From Methylotenera sp. (GTDB taxonomy: Bacteria > Pseudomonadota > Gammaproteobacteria > Burkholderiales > Methylophilaceae), in the NCBI RefSeq assembly GCF_030684185.1, contig NZ_JAUXOY010000014.1, forward strand, positions 280,001-344,000: a stretch of DNA of 64,000 nt, read 5' to 3'. The notes under the pieces were generated by a model. The model was not told the origin of the DNA, did no database searches, and worked only from the letters and a program-made list of their open reading frames with translations. Shown piece by piece: positions 49,020 through 58,734 of this stretch; the first letter of the stretch is position 1; each line of letters begins with the position of its first letter. The position numbers and the translations under genes were made by a program.

Positions 49020-49233
49020 AATCGGATGTTTTTATCAGTTTACGTACATTTTGCACTAGATTAGTGCTAAAAAGTATCGCAAAAAAGTTTACATTTTTGT
49101 AAAAATCATTCAGTATTCCCCTCAGCGTTTATATGTTAGGGGTGAATTCTTCGCACTATTCCGAATAAGCCCTCGCACATTACGTTGCTATTCGAATTAA
49201 CTTGCTACTCAATATAATAATTAGGAGAAAAGT

Positions 49234-49737
49234 ATGTCGAAATTAACTGCACTTGCATTAAGTATTGCTGTTTTAGGGGGTGTGTGGGCATTTTTAGCGT
49301 TAAACCCACTCGCTGGTGCTGCATTGGTATGGGTTGGTTTTATCGCATGGGGTTGCTATTTTCACACGGGTGGTGATGGTGCTGCATTGCAAAAAACAAT
49401 TGCAGGGATGATATTTGGTGCGGTCATGGCTGGTATTGCTTTGTATCTGGTAAGCTCTGGCACGCTAGGTGGTTTAGGTGTTTTAGCAGCTCCTGTCATT
49501 ATTGCAGTAACCGTGTTTCCGTTAGTGATTGTAGCGGGAATTAACTTGTTATCAGTAGTTCCTGCTAATGTGTATGGTTACGCCGCAACGGCAGGCTTGG
49601 CATTAACAGCTGGTACAGCAGGCAATGCAATGGCGATGAATATGACAAATCCAGTGTTATTAGTGGCAGTTTCAGTTGTGCTTGGCGCATTATTCGGTAT
49701 GGCTTCTGGAAAGTTAGCTGGTATGCTTGGAAAATAA
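49234..49737 (+). CDS. DUF1097 domain-containing membrane protein
   Basis: 167-aa hydrophobic ORF; 'LAGAALVWVGFIAWGCYFHTGGDGAALQKTIAGMIFGAVMAGI'. Confidence 0.8.
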   Translation: MSKLTALALSIAVLGGVWAFLALNPLAGAALVWVGFIAWGCYFHTGGDGAALQKTIAGMIFGAVMAGIALYLVSSGTLGGLGVLAAPVIIAVTVFPLVIVAGINLLSVVPANVYGYAATAGLALTAGTAGNAMAMNMTNPVLLVAVSVVLGALFGMASGKLAGMLGK

Positions 49738-49761
49738 TTTTAGCTTAAATTTTAAGTGAAA

Positions 49762-49794
49762 TAAAAAACCGCCTATTAGGCGGTTTTTTATTTG
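49762..49794. terminator. bidirectional rho-independent terminator
   Basis: AAATAAAAAACCGCCTATTAGGCGGTTTTTTATTT. Confidence 0.85.
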
Positions 49795-49840
49795 TGAATT
49801 GAAACTCAAAACTGAATATTAACGGTTGTTAGGTTTAGTT

Positions 49841-50710
49841 TTATTTTAAGACCTTAAAGCCATAATAAGTGCCAAACTCACCCTCTGACTCATGGTATAC
49901 AAACATCATGTCATTGGCATAGCCAGCACCATTGTGATGGTTATGTGAACGCAGTTTTAAATCTTTTGGCAGTGCGCTCTTACTGACATATTTGCCACTT
50001 AAATCAAAAATCAATACCGACTTATGATCAATATCAAGCAACGCAAGTTCTTCACCTTTTGCACCGGTGTAAGCCACAAAATAATCGCTTACATCATCAA
50101 ATGCTGCGCCTGCGCTAGCTAGGTCTAGGTTTATTTCACGAACATACTCGCGCTGCTTTAGATCAACCATCAACACCTTGTTGCTGCGACCCTGTTTTGC
50201 ATAATACTGATTGGCCTCATGGTTATAGCTTGGCATAGTATTGGCATCACCAAAGGCTGGGTTGAATCCAAAGATGTCAGTAGAGGTGTCTTTGACTTCA
50301 CCAGATTCGGTAAGGTCAATTGAGAAAATACCTGTGTTAGGTGTGAAGCCACCAAAACTAGAAATATTATAGGTAATAGTTTCTAAGTTTTTTGAATTTA
50401 GATTGTAATAAATCGAGCGATTGTCATAGCCAGGTCGGGCAGAGTTGACGTATTTTCCTTCATTATCATAAGCATGAATCTGTGATTTTGAGATAGGAGC
50501 TTCAATTTCGCTACCCATAGGTGCCAATCCGCCATCTGCAATGTAGTAGCGTTTTAAACCAGGAATATATGCCACAGTCATTGGGCGTGTGCTTGGTTTC
50601 TGTACTAATGGAATCCTAATGCCAACTTCAGCATTGGGTAGAATCGCAGCATGTATTGGCTGTAGTGCTCCTGCTAAGGCAATTGAAAATATCGCTGTTG
50701 AAATACGCAT
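49841..50710 (-). CDS. secreted protein of unknown function, possible beta-propeller
   Basis: 289-aa ORF with signal peptide; repeated strand-like 'YIPGLKRYYIADGG', 'QIHAYDNEGKYV', 'VLIFDLSGKYV'. Confidence 0.6.
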   Translation of the reverse strand: MRISTAIFSIALAGALQPIHAAILPNAEVGIRIPLVQKPSTRPMTVAYIPGLKRYYIADGGLAPMGSEIEAPISKSQIHAYDNEGKYVNSARPGYDNRSIYYNLNSKNLETITYNISSFGGFTPNTGIFSIDLTESGEVKDTSTDIFGFNPAFGDANTMPSYNHEANQYYAKQGRSNKVLMVDLKQREYVREINLDLASAGAAFDDVSDYFVAYTGAKGEELALLDIDHKSVLIFDLSGKYVSKSALPKDLKLRSHNHHNGAGYANDMMFVYHESEGEFGTYYGFKVLK

Positions 50711-50811
50711 AATTAATCTTTCATTTAATACTGAATTAGGAATGTTTGGTTATAAAGCCTGCTGAGTTTAGTCAATGTTGGGTCTGCATTCGTTCAGCCA
50801 ACAATATTAAG

Positions 50812-51864
50812 TTACGCATTAGTCTGCTTTTCCAGCAGCATGGCATCACCATAACTAAAAAAACGATAATGCTTGGCTATAGCGTGCTGATAAGCTCTTT
50901 TAATATTTTCTACACCGGCAAATGCGGACACTAGCATGAGTAAGGTGCTCTTAGGTAAATGAAAGTTAGTAAATAAACGATCTACGACTTTAAAATGATA
51001 ACCAGGTGTAATGAATATGTTGGTTTCGCCACTTCCAACTTGTAAATGACCATCAGTATTAGTGTCACTTATACGAGCAGCACTTTCTAATGCACGTAAT
51101 ACAGTCGTGCCAACGGCAGTAACTTTACCGCCATGCATTTTTGTTTCGGTAATCATGTCAATCGTGGTTTGCGAAATACTATAGAGCTCGCTGTGCATTA
51201 TATGCTCATGAATATTTTCCACGCGCACTGGTTGAAAAGTGCCAGCGCCAACATGCAGGGTTACATACGCAATATTGATGCCTTTTTCTTTAAGCGTCTG
51301 TAAAACAGACTCATTAAAATGCAAACCAGCAGTGGGTGCCGCAACGGCACCTAGGTGTTTGCTAAACACGGTTTGGTAACGTTCTTCATCTTCACTTGTG
51401 GCTTTATGAGTAATATAGGGTGGCAAAGGCAATGCGCCGTATTGTTCAAGTAGGTCCAGTACAGAGAATTCGCTTAAAAATCGTAACTCAAATAAATCAT
51501 CGTGACGTGCTGTGACTTCTACATCAAAAGCGTTAGCAAGTTTGATGCGGCTGCCTATTTTTGGTGCCCGAGATGCCCGCATGTGTGCATAAGCAATGTG
51601 CTGGTTGATGACACGCTCTATTAAAACCTCAATATTACCACCGCTATGCTTATGACCGAATAAACGCGCCTTGATCACACGCGTGTCGTTAAATATCAAT
51701 AAATCACCAGCTTGTAAGCAATCAGGTAATTCTATAAATGCTTTATCCGCCAGGTGGTTGTCTATAGCATTGAGGTGCAACATACGACTGGCGGACCTAT
51801 CAGCGGTAGGGTGTTGTGCAATTAATTCGTTGGGTAAATAAAAATCGAAATCTTCTGTTCGCAT
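50812..51864 (-). CDS. queA: S-adenosylmethionine:tRNA ribosyltransferase-isomerase
   Basis: 350-aa ORF; '[15 protein letters not shown]', '[12 protein letters not shown]', '[17 protein letters not shown]'. Confidence 0.97.
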   Translation of the reverse strand: MRTEDFDFYLPNELIAQHPTADRSASRMLHLNAIDNHLADKAFIELPDCLQAGDLLIFNDTRVIKARLFGHKHSGGNIEVLIERVINQHIAYAHMRASRAPKIGSRIKLANAFDVEVTARHDDLFELRFLSEFSVLDLLEQYGALPLPPYITHKATSEDEERYQTVFSKHLGAVAAPTAGLHFNESVLQTLKEKGINIAYVTLHVGAGTFQPVRVENIHEHIMHSELYSISQTTIDMITETKMHGGKVTAVGTTVLRALESAARISDTNTDGHLQVGSGETNIFITPGYHFKVVDRLFTNFHLPKSTLLMLVSAFAGVENIKRAYQHAIAKHYRFFSYGDAMLLEKQTNA

Positions 51865-51925
51865 AATTCTCAGAGCTTGCTATAATAGCGACGTTGCAAT
51901 TATACAGTAATGTGTATTCCCAAAA

Positions 51926-52010
51926 GCCCGGGTGGCGGAATTGGTAGACGCACGGGACTCAAAATCCCGCGCAGCAATGCGTGCCGGTTCGATTCCGGCC
52001 CCGGGCACCA
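51926..52010 (+). tRNA. tRNA-Leu (anticodon CAA)
   Basis: 85-nt class II tRNA GCCCGGGUGGCGGAAUUGGUAGACGC...CUCAAAA...CCGGUUCGAUUCCGGCCCCGGGCACCA. Confidence 0.97.
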
Positions 52011-52019
52011 ATAAAAAAC

Positions 52020-52050
52020 AATGACTTGCATTTTGCAGGTCATTTTTTTT
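52020..52050 (+). terminator. rho-independent terminator after tRNA-Leu
   Basis: AATGACTTGCAttttGCAGGTCATTTTTTTT. Confidence 0.8.
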
Positions 52051-52329
52051 GCCCATTTTCGTTGCGCAGTTGTTACGCAAAAAAAATCTATTAGAATAAG
52101 CGTTAAAAATGTATATTTATCGTAACGATTTTTCCGTTCATGTGCCCAAAAAGCCGTCATGCTGAAGTGTGTTCTGAATTTTGTGTAAATGGCGGTTAAT
52201 TGCCACTGAGGCATCTTCTAATCATGCTTGTTTACCTGGCAAAGCTCATTCAACTAAATTTTAAACTTATCTAAATTGTTACAAAGTTGTAACAATTCGC
52301 TTGAGTGTAAGTTTTTTTTATGCTACTTT

Positions 52330-52343
52330 TTGATGTGCGTCAA
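52330..52343. promoter_or_regulatory. candidate FNR/Anr/Dnr-type box
   Basis: TTGATgtgcGTCAA upstream of the DUF2244-cytochrome oxidase gene cluster. Confidence 0.5.
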
Positions 52344-52406
52344 ATTGTCGCACCTCTAATGACTGTAAGAGGTTTAATTTTATGCTTGCTTATTGAAAAA
52401 CAGTAT

Positions 52407-52886
52407 ATGGCAATGTCTGATTTAGGTTTCAAGATTATTGTAAGGCCAAATAATTCACTGACGCCTGAGGCTGGTCTGAAAGTGCTTGCTGGATTGGCTG
52501 CAATAATTTTGGTAGTGGGGTTGGGGTTCTCGCGTATCGGCGCATGGTGGGTGTTGCCTTTCGCTGGGCTAGAGATTTTGGCATTTGCTTACGCTTTTCA
52601 CTATATTCGAATACATTCAGGTGATTTTGAAAGTATTACGATAGAAAATGACCAGATAGTAATAGAAAAAAGAAATTATAAGGAAGTCACTACAACCGTA
52701 TTTCAAGCGCATTGGGCGCAAATAAGTGTGCGTGGTGTAGCTGGCGGCAAGGGTGCAATTGGAAAAAGCGGACTGTTTATTCGTTCGCATGGAAAAGAAA
52801 TTGAGTTTGGTAGAAATTTTATAAATGATGAGCAACGTGCGGAACTAGCGCGTAAGCTTAAACAAAAATTAAAAAATATTTATTAA
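52407..52886 (+). CDS. DUF2244 domain-containing protein
   Basis: ORF 52320-52886; likely start MAMSDLGFKI at 52407; 'FKIIVRPNNSLTPEAGLKVLAGLAAII...IRSHGKEIEFGRNFINDEQRAELARKLKQKL'; upstream of coxB. Confidence 0.85.
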   Translation: MAMSDLGFKIIVRPNNSLTPEAGLKVLAGLAAIILVVGLGFSRIGAWWVLPFAGLEILAFAYAFHYIRIHSGDFESITIENDQIVIEKRNYKEVTTTVFQAHWAQISVRGVAGGKGAIGKSGLFIRSHGKEIEFGRNFINDEQRAELARKLKQKLKNIY

Positions 52887-52906
52887 TTAGTTTTGGAGCA
52901 TGTTTT

Positions 52907-54079
52907 ATGCAAGTTTTTAAAAAAATTGGCTTAGGGTTGTTTGCATTCCTAGCCTCGCTCAATGCGTATGCTGAATATTCCTGGAATTTCCCTGAGCCAG
53001 TAACGCCAATGGCGTTAGATACATTGCACGTGCACAACAAATTTATGTTAATTACGATGGCAATATTTGTAGTCGTGCTCGCTATTATGATTTATTCGAT
53101 TTTTGCACATCGTAAAAGCAAAGGTTACAAAGCAGTAGCTGATAAAGCGCCATCAACTGCGGTTGAAATTTTCTGGACGCTTGTACCGTTTGTAATTTTA
53201 TTACTAATTGACTTTGTGATAATGGGTATTCCAGCGTATCACAGTGTGATTATGATGGAGGATACGCGTGATAAAGCTACGATGGTTGTAAAAGTCACAG
53301 GGTCTCAATGGCGCTGGCAGTATGAATATATGGACGGAGACGCCAAGGGTATTAAATTCGTAAGTAACTTGTCTACGCCAAAAGAGCAGACGGATAAAGG
53401 TTTTGACGGTAAAAAAGATGAACAGTATCTGCTTGAAGTTGATAATCGACTGGTGTTGCCGGTGGGTGAAAAAGTACGTATTTTGATGACCGCAACTGAT
53501 GTTATGCACAACTGGTGGGTGCCGCAATTTGGTTCTTCACGCCTTGCCGTGCCAGGATTTATTCGTGAAACATGGGTGCAGGTTGATAAAGCGGGCACTT
53601 ATCGCGGTCAATGTAAGGAGTTGTGTGGCAAAGGTCACGGTTACATGCCAGTAGTGGTTGATGCTGTGCCGATGAATGAGTTCAAAGTATGGGTAGCCAC
53701 CAAAAAAGAAGAGCTAGCAAAAGCAGATGCGGGTGCTGATAAGGAGTGGACAAAAGAAGAGCTTGTTGCTACTGGCAAGGGTGTTTACGATAAAAACTGT
53801 GCGGTATGTCACCAAGTGAGTGGTGCCGGTCTGCCACCAGCTTTCCCTGCATTAACAGGAAGTAAAGCTGTAACGTCACCTATTTTTGGTGAAGATGGTA
53901 AGTATCTGAAGGACGGGCATCTGGATCGCGTGTTGAATGGTATACGTGTGATGCCCGGATGGAAAGCGTTGCTTAATGATACGGAAATTGCGTCAGTCAT
54001 TACCTATGAGCGAAACGCTTTAGGAAATAGTGTCGGCGATGTATTGCAACCAGCGCAAGTTAAAGCTGCTCGCCAGTAA
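52907..54079 (+). CDS. coxB: cytochrome c oxidase subunit II with C-terminal cytochrome c domain
   Basis: 390-aa ORF; CuA 'YRGQCKELCGKGHGYMPVVV'; heme site 'NCAVCH'. Confidence 0.97.
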   Translation: MQVFKKIGLGLFAFLASLNAYAEYSWNFPEPVTPMALDTLHVHNKFMLITMAIFVVVLAIMIYSIFAHRKSKGYKAVADKAPSTAVEIFWTLVPFVILLLIDFVIMGIPAYHSVIMMEDTRDKATMVVKVTGSQWRWQYEYMDGDAKGIKFVSNLSTPKEQTDKGFDGKKDEQYLLEVDNRLVLPVGEKVRILMTATDVMHNWWVPQFGSSRLAVPGFIRETWVQVDKAGTYRGQCKELCGKGHGYMPVVVDAVPMNEFKVWVATKKEELAKADAGADKEWTKEELVATGKGVYDKNCAVCHQVSGAGLPPAFPALTGSKAVTSPIFGEDGKYLKDGHLDRVLNGIRVMPGWKALLNDTEIASVITYERNALGNSVGDVLQPAQVKAARQ

Positions 54080-54144
54080 GTAATTGTCGCAATTTGAGTT
54101 TAAACAATAATTAATTATTTAGTTTGAGTAATTAGGAGATAGCA

Positions 54145-55737
54145 ATGAGTACAACAACGACAGCACATCATGAAGAACATGCTGAACACCCGACAGGGAT
54201 TATGCGCTGGTTGACCACCACCAATCATAAAGACATCGGTACGATGTACCTTACTTTCGCTCTGATTATGTTTTTTGTGGGCGGCGCCATGATTTTGGCT
54301 ATTCGTGCTGAATTATTTCAGCCTGGTCTTCAGCTATTGAACCCGGAGTTCTTTAATCAGCTGATTGGTGTACATGCCTTGATTATGATTTTTGCCGCAT
54401 TGATGCCGGCAGCTACAGGATTTGCTAACTGGATGATTCCATTGCAGATTGGTGCGCCAGATATGGCGTTGCCTCGCTTGAACAACTGGGGTTTTTGGTT
54501 GTTGCCTCCGTCAGCGATTCTACTAACATTACCATTTACGCTGGCGATGTTCGGTATTGGTGATGGTGCCTTAGCTACGGGTTGGACGTTTTACCCGCCT
54601 TTATCTATTCAAGGTGGTATTGGTGTAGATTTTGCAATTTTTGCAGTTCATTTGTTGGGTATTTCTTCTGTGCTAGGTTCAATTAACATTATTGTTACGC
54701 TGTTTAATATGCGTGCGCCTGGCATGACACTAATGAAAATGTCTTTGTTTTGCTGGGGTTGGTTGATAACGGCATTCTTATTAGTGGCGACTATTCCTGT
54801 TTTAGCTGGCGCAGTCACGATGTTGTTAACAGATCGCCACTTTGGTACTCACTTCTTTGATGCGGCGGGCGGTGGTGATCCAGTCATGTTTCAGCATTTA
54901 TTTTGGTTTTTTGGCCACCCTGAAGTGTATATTTTATTACTTCCAGTGTGGGGTTTCATTCCACAAATCCTGGAAACCTTCTCACGTAAACCAATGTACG
55001 GCTATAAAGCACAAGTGTATTCATTCTGGGCAATTGGTGCATTGTCAGTGGTAGTTTGGGCTCATCACTTTTTTACATCTGGAATGCCAGTACCAGCATT
55101 GCTTTACTTCATGTATAGCACAATGGCTATTTCATTGCCGCTAGCGGTGATGTTCTTCTGCTGGATTAAAACAATGTGGAAAGGCTCTATGAGCTTTGAA
55201 ACGCCAATGTTATTCACGGTGGGCTGGATTATATTGTTTGGTATCGGTGGACTGACAGGCTTGGTGCTTGCTGACGTTGCAGCTGATGCGCAATATCATA
55301 ATAGTTATTTTGTGGTTGCTCATTTCCATTACACGCTGTTTGCTGGCGGCATCATGGGTATTATGGCTGGAACGTACTTCTGGCTGCCTAAGATGACTGG
55401 ACATATGTATAACGAGAAGTTAGGTAAGTTGCATTTCTGGTTAACTGCAATTTCATTTAATCTGACGTTTATTCCACAATTCTTCTTAGGTTTGGCTGGT
55501 ATGCCTCGTCGCATTCCGGACTACGCATTACAGTTTGCTGAATTTAATATGATTTCTTCAATTGCCGCCTTCGTACTTGGTTTGTCACAGTTGATATTTG
55601 TTTACAACATTGTGAGTTGTGTAAAAGGTGGTAAAAAAGCGACAGATCGAGTTTGGGAAGGTGCGCATGGCTTGGAGTGGACTTTGCCATCACCACCGCC
55701 GTACCATAGCTTTTCTGAGCAACCGACGGTTAAGTAA
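54145..55737 (+). CDS. ctaD: cytochrome c oxidase subunit I
   Basis: 530-aa ORF; 'FWFFGHPEVYILLLP', 'VVWAHHFFTSGM', 'VVAHFHYTLFAG'. Confidence 0.98.
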   Translation: MSTTTTAHHEEHAEHPTGIMRWLTTTNHKDIGTMYLTFALIMFFVGGAMILAIRAELFQPGLQLLNPEFFNQLIGVHALIMIFAALMPAATGFANWMIPLQIGAPDMALPRLNNWGFWLLPPSAILLTLPFTLAMFGIGDGALATGWTFYPPLSIQGGIGVDFAIFAVHLLGISSVLGSINIIVTLFNMRAPGMTLMKMSLFCWGWLITAFLLVATIPVLAGAVTMLLTDRHFGTHFFDAAGGGDPVMFQHLFWFFGHPEVYILLLPVWGFIPQILETFSRKPMYGYKAQVYSFWAIGALSVVVWAHHFFTSGMPVPALLYFMYSTMAISLPLAVMFFCWIKTMWKGSMSFETPMLFTVGWIILFGIGGLTGLVLADVAADAQYHNSYFVVAHFHYTLFAGGIMGIMAGTYFWLPKMTGHMYNEKLGKLHFWLTAISFNLTFIPQFFLGLAGMPRRIPDYALQFAEFNMISSIAAFVLGLSQLIFVYNIVSCVKGGKKATDRVWEGAHGLEWTLPSPPPYHSFSEQPTVK

Positions 55738-55809
55738 AGCTGATAGATATTGATGACGTTATTAAAACCCCAGTTTGATGAGTAAGATAATTAAACTGGG
55801 TTTGTTTGG

Positions 55810-55929
55810 ATGAATATGGATAACAAAGAAACAAAAACTAAAATCAGCAGTAAAAAAATTGCACTCATTTTAGGGGGCATTGCATTGATTTGGTATGTAG
55901 TGTCAATATTTACAATATGGCATCAATAA
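55810..55929 (+). CDS. 39-aa single-TM membrane protein (cytochrome oxidase small assembly-type ORF)
   Basis: MNMDNKETKTKISSKKIALILGGIALIWYVVSIFTIWHQ*; between ctaD and ctaG, 13-nt overlap with ctaG; not in the supplied ORF track. Confidence 0.7.
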   Translation: MNMDNKETKTKISSKKIALILGGIALIWYVVSIFTIWHQ

Positions 55930-56489
55930 ACGAAATCAAAGCATTAACTGCTAAAGAGCAGCTTGATTTAAAAAACAAATTACTGGTACGTAAGATTTTA
56001 TGGATGTTGCTGGGTTCGTTGTTGTTTGCTTTTGCACTTGTGCCTTTGTATGACGTTTTATGTAGTTTAACTGGATTGAATGGAAAAACTAACAATTCTA
56101 CCGCTGTGTTATCAAAGGCAAAAGTAGATAACACGCGTTGGTTAAATGTTCAGTTCACCACGAATGTAATGCCAGGGCTTGGTTGGAATTTTTACCCTAA
56201 GCAGACAAGTATCAGGTTACACCCAGGACAAATTGAAACGGTCATATTTATTGCAAAAAATACTACAAATGAAGTGGTGGTCGGCAGGGCGGTTCCAAGT
56301 GTTACACCTGGCATTGCAGCCGCCAATCTTAAAAAAATTGAGTGTTTTTGTTTTGTAAACCAATCCCTTAAACCAGGTGAGGAAAAAGAAATGCCCTTAC
56401 GTTTTTTTGTTAGCCCTGAGCTACCGAAAGATGTTTCTGACATGACGTTATCATATGCATTTTTTCCATCGGTGGATGGTGCTAAGTAA
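55917..56489 (+). CDS. ctaG: cytochrome c oxidase assembly protein (CtaG/Cox11)
   Basis: start MASINEI; 'FALVPLYDVLCSLTGLNGKT', 'KKIECFCFVNQSLKPGEEKEMPLRFFV'. Confidence 0.96.
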   Translation: MASINEIKALTAKEQLDLKNKLLVRKILWMLLGSLLFAFALVPLYDVLCSLTGLNGKTNNSTAVLSKAKVDNTRWLNVQFTTNVMPGLGWNFYPKQTSIRLHPGQIETVIFIAKNTTNEVVVGRAVPSVTPGIAAANLKKIECFCFVNQSLKPGEEKEMPLRFFVSPELPKDVSDMTLSYAFFPSVDGAK

Positions 56490-56579
56490 GTACGGTTGTT
56501 TGCAGTTTATGGTGAGGTAATGGCGGCTTATTGGCCATTGTAAATTTAATATTTATAAAAAATGCACGGGAGTTATTGC

Positions 56580-57488
56580 ATGGCGACACATTCTAACAAT
56601 CAATATTACGTACCGCACGGTAGTATATATCCAGCTATCATCTCTATTGGGCTGCTTTCTTTAGCGTCGGGTTTTGTTTTTAGCATAGCTAATAATCAAA
56701 GCGCAGATTTAGCTTATCTTCAAACACCTGGTAAATGGATGATGGTTTTTGGCGCGCTTCTCATTCTATCTATGGTATTTAAGTGGATGGGTTCCGTAAT
56801 TACCGAAAGTTTGACAGGTAGTTATAAAAGTTGGGAAGATAAATCGTTTCGCATTGGCATGATTGTTTTCATTTGTTCTGAACTTGCCTTTTTTGCAGCC
56901 TTTTTTGGCGCATTATTTTATATGCGCGTATTGTCTGTGCCAGAGTTGGCATCGTTTGACCCCTTATTCACGCCGTATAAAGACTTTCTAGGCACATGGC
57001 CTTCAATAGGTCCTGGCGGCGCGGTATTAGGCGCAGAATATGTGCCAGATCCTAAGTTTATGGCTATGGGCTGGAGTGGCTTGCCAGCAATAAATACGGC
57101 TTTATTGTTATCTTCTGGTGCCACTATCACATGGGCACATTGGGCATTGATTAGAAATAATCGTAAACAACTCATTCTTGGCATGGCACTCACCGTGGCG
57201 CTTGGCGTAACTTTCCTGATTTGTCAGGGTTTGGAATATCACCATGCCTATACTGAAATGGGCTTAACGCTCGGTAGCGGCGCTTATGGTGCGAGCTTCT
57301 TTATGTTGACTGGTTTTCACGGTTTTCATGTGTTGCTCGGTACTTTGATGTTGATCGTTATTCTGCTCCGTTGTATAAAGGGCCATTTTACGCCAGAGCA
57401 TCACTTTGGTTTTGAAGGTGTCGCGTGGTATTGGCACTTTGTTGACGTAGTTTGGTTAGGTTTGTTTATATTTGTCTATATTCTTTAA
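56580..57488 (+). CDS. ctaE: cytochrome c oxidase subunit III
   Basis: start MATHSNNQYYVPHGSIYP; 'FHGFHVLLGTLMLIVILLRC', 'VAWYWHFVDVVWLGLFIFVYIL'. Confidence 0.97.
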   Translation: MATHSNNQYYVPHGSIYPAIISIGLLSLASGFVFSIANNQSADLAYLQTPGKWMMVFGALLILSMVFKWMGSVITESLTGSYKSWEDKSFRIGMIVFICSELAFFAAFFGALFYMRVLSVPELASFDPLFTPYKDFLGTWPSIGPGGAVLGAEYVPDPKFMAMGWSGLPAINTALLLSSGATITWAHWALIRNNRKQLILGMALTVALGVTFLICQGLEYHHAYTEMGLTLGSGAYGASFFMLTGFHGFHVLLGTLMLIVILLRCIKGHFTPEHHFGFEGVAWYWHFVDVVWLGLFIFVYIL

Positions 57489-57502
57489 AATAAGCCAATA
57501 AA

Positions 57503-57533
57503 AAAGGCGATGCCCATGCATCGCCTTTTTTAT
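57503..57533. terminator. bidirectional terminator
   Basis: AAAAAAGGCGATGCccatGCATCGCCTTTTTT. Confidence 0.85.
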
Positions 57534-57577
57534 TCAACTGATCAAGATGATTGCTAGTAGTAAACCCAGTAATAATG

Positions 57578-57772
57578 TTAATGACCAATTAGGCCAAAAT
57601 AGTAGCCTAACATCAATAGGATAAACAATGTAATTGAAAGGCCAATACGTAGAGTGAGGGCTTTCACAGTTCTTTCGCCGCCAGTTTTGTCTTTAGCCAA
57701 AAAATAAAGTGCGGAAAATAAACTGCCAATAATCACAATTAAAGCTAAAACAATAAATACTTTTATTAACAT
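57578..57772 (-). CDS. DUF2909-like small membrane protein
   Basis: 64-aa ORF with two TM helices 'MLIKVFIVLALIVIIGSLFSALYFLAKDKTGGERTVKALTLRIGLSITLFILLMLGYYFG'. Confidence 0.85.
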   Translation of the reverse strand: MLIKVFIVLALIVIIGSLFSALYFLAKDKTGGERTVKALTLRIGLSITLFILLMLGYYFGLIGH

Positions 57773-57804
57773 GATTTTGCCTAATATGAATTTGAATAAG
57801 CATT

Positions 57805-58656
57805 ATGAGTCACACAGGAAACAAATTCAATCGTGAAACAAAAGCAATGATAAAACCCATTCAATTTAGAGTAAATCGTTATATTTTCAGGCCAACACTA
57901 ATGGGTATAGTAATTACTTTGATATGTATCCCATTATTTATTAAGTTCGGTCTATGGCAATATAATAAAGCACAGCAAAAGCTTGCAATACAAACGGCAT
58001 ATAACCATGCAAAAGTAGATGAGGCCATTCAATTCCCGCTGAATAATATAAAAAATCAACAGTTGGATATTGATGATTGGAAGTTTAAAAAGGTGGCGGT
58101 AACGGGGGTATATGATACAAAGTATCAGTTTTTACTAGATAATCAGGTGGAAGGTAAACGAGTTGGCTTTCACGTTATCACCCCTTTAAAAATTGATCAT
58201 ACTTCGCGATACGTGTTAATTAATCGTGGTTGGGTGTTAGGTAAAGATACACATACAGATTTGCCTATATTTAATACCCCTGTGGGGACGCAAACAATCA
58301 TAGGTCAAATTTGGGTTCCCAGTAAGAAAATATTTACATTAGAAGCTGAGCCTATGGCCGTAAATAGTGGAAAAAGTAATAGCGAACCATGGAAAATGGT
58401 TTGGCAGAATATGGATATTGATAAATATAAGCAGCTCGTGCCGTTTACTGTGTCTGATATGGCAATTAAATTGGATCAAAATAGTGAGGCGGGTGGTTTT
58501 GTTAGAAACTGGCAGGTGCCAGCAGAGCGTATAACCACGCATATTGGCTATGCCTATCAGTGGTTTGGCTTTGCATTCGCAACGCTGCTTATTTTTATTT
58601 ACATGAGTTTTACCAAGGATAGGCATGAAATAAAGCCGGAGATAAATGCTAAGTAG
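57805..58656 (+). CDS. SURF1 family cytochrome oxidase biogenesis protein
   Basis: 283-aa ORF; 'PLFIKFGLWQYNKAQQK', 'LLDNQVEGKRVGFHVITPLKI', 'RYVLINRGWVL', 'HIGYAYQWFGFAFATL'. Confidence 0.95.
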   Translation: MSHTGNKFNRETKAMIKPIQFRVNRYIFRPTLMGIVITLICIPLFIKFGLWQYNKAQQKLAIQTAYNHAKVDEAIQFPLNNIKNQQLDIDDWKFKKVAVTGVYDTKYQFLLDNQVEGKRVGFHVITPLKIDHTSRYVLINRGWVLGKDTHTDLPIFNTPVGTQTIIGQIWVPSKKIFTLEAEPMAVNSGKSNSEPWKMVWQNMDIDKYKQLVPFTVSDMAIKLDQNSEAGGFVRNWQVPAERITTHIGYAYQWFGFAFATLLIFIYMSFTKDRHEIKPEINAK

Positions 58657-58734
58657 TTTAGATATCACCATGTATTTAGATTGGCAATTTATAATGATAT
58701 TGATATTTACCCTTATTAATTAAATGAGTTTTAC

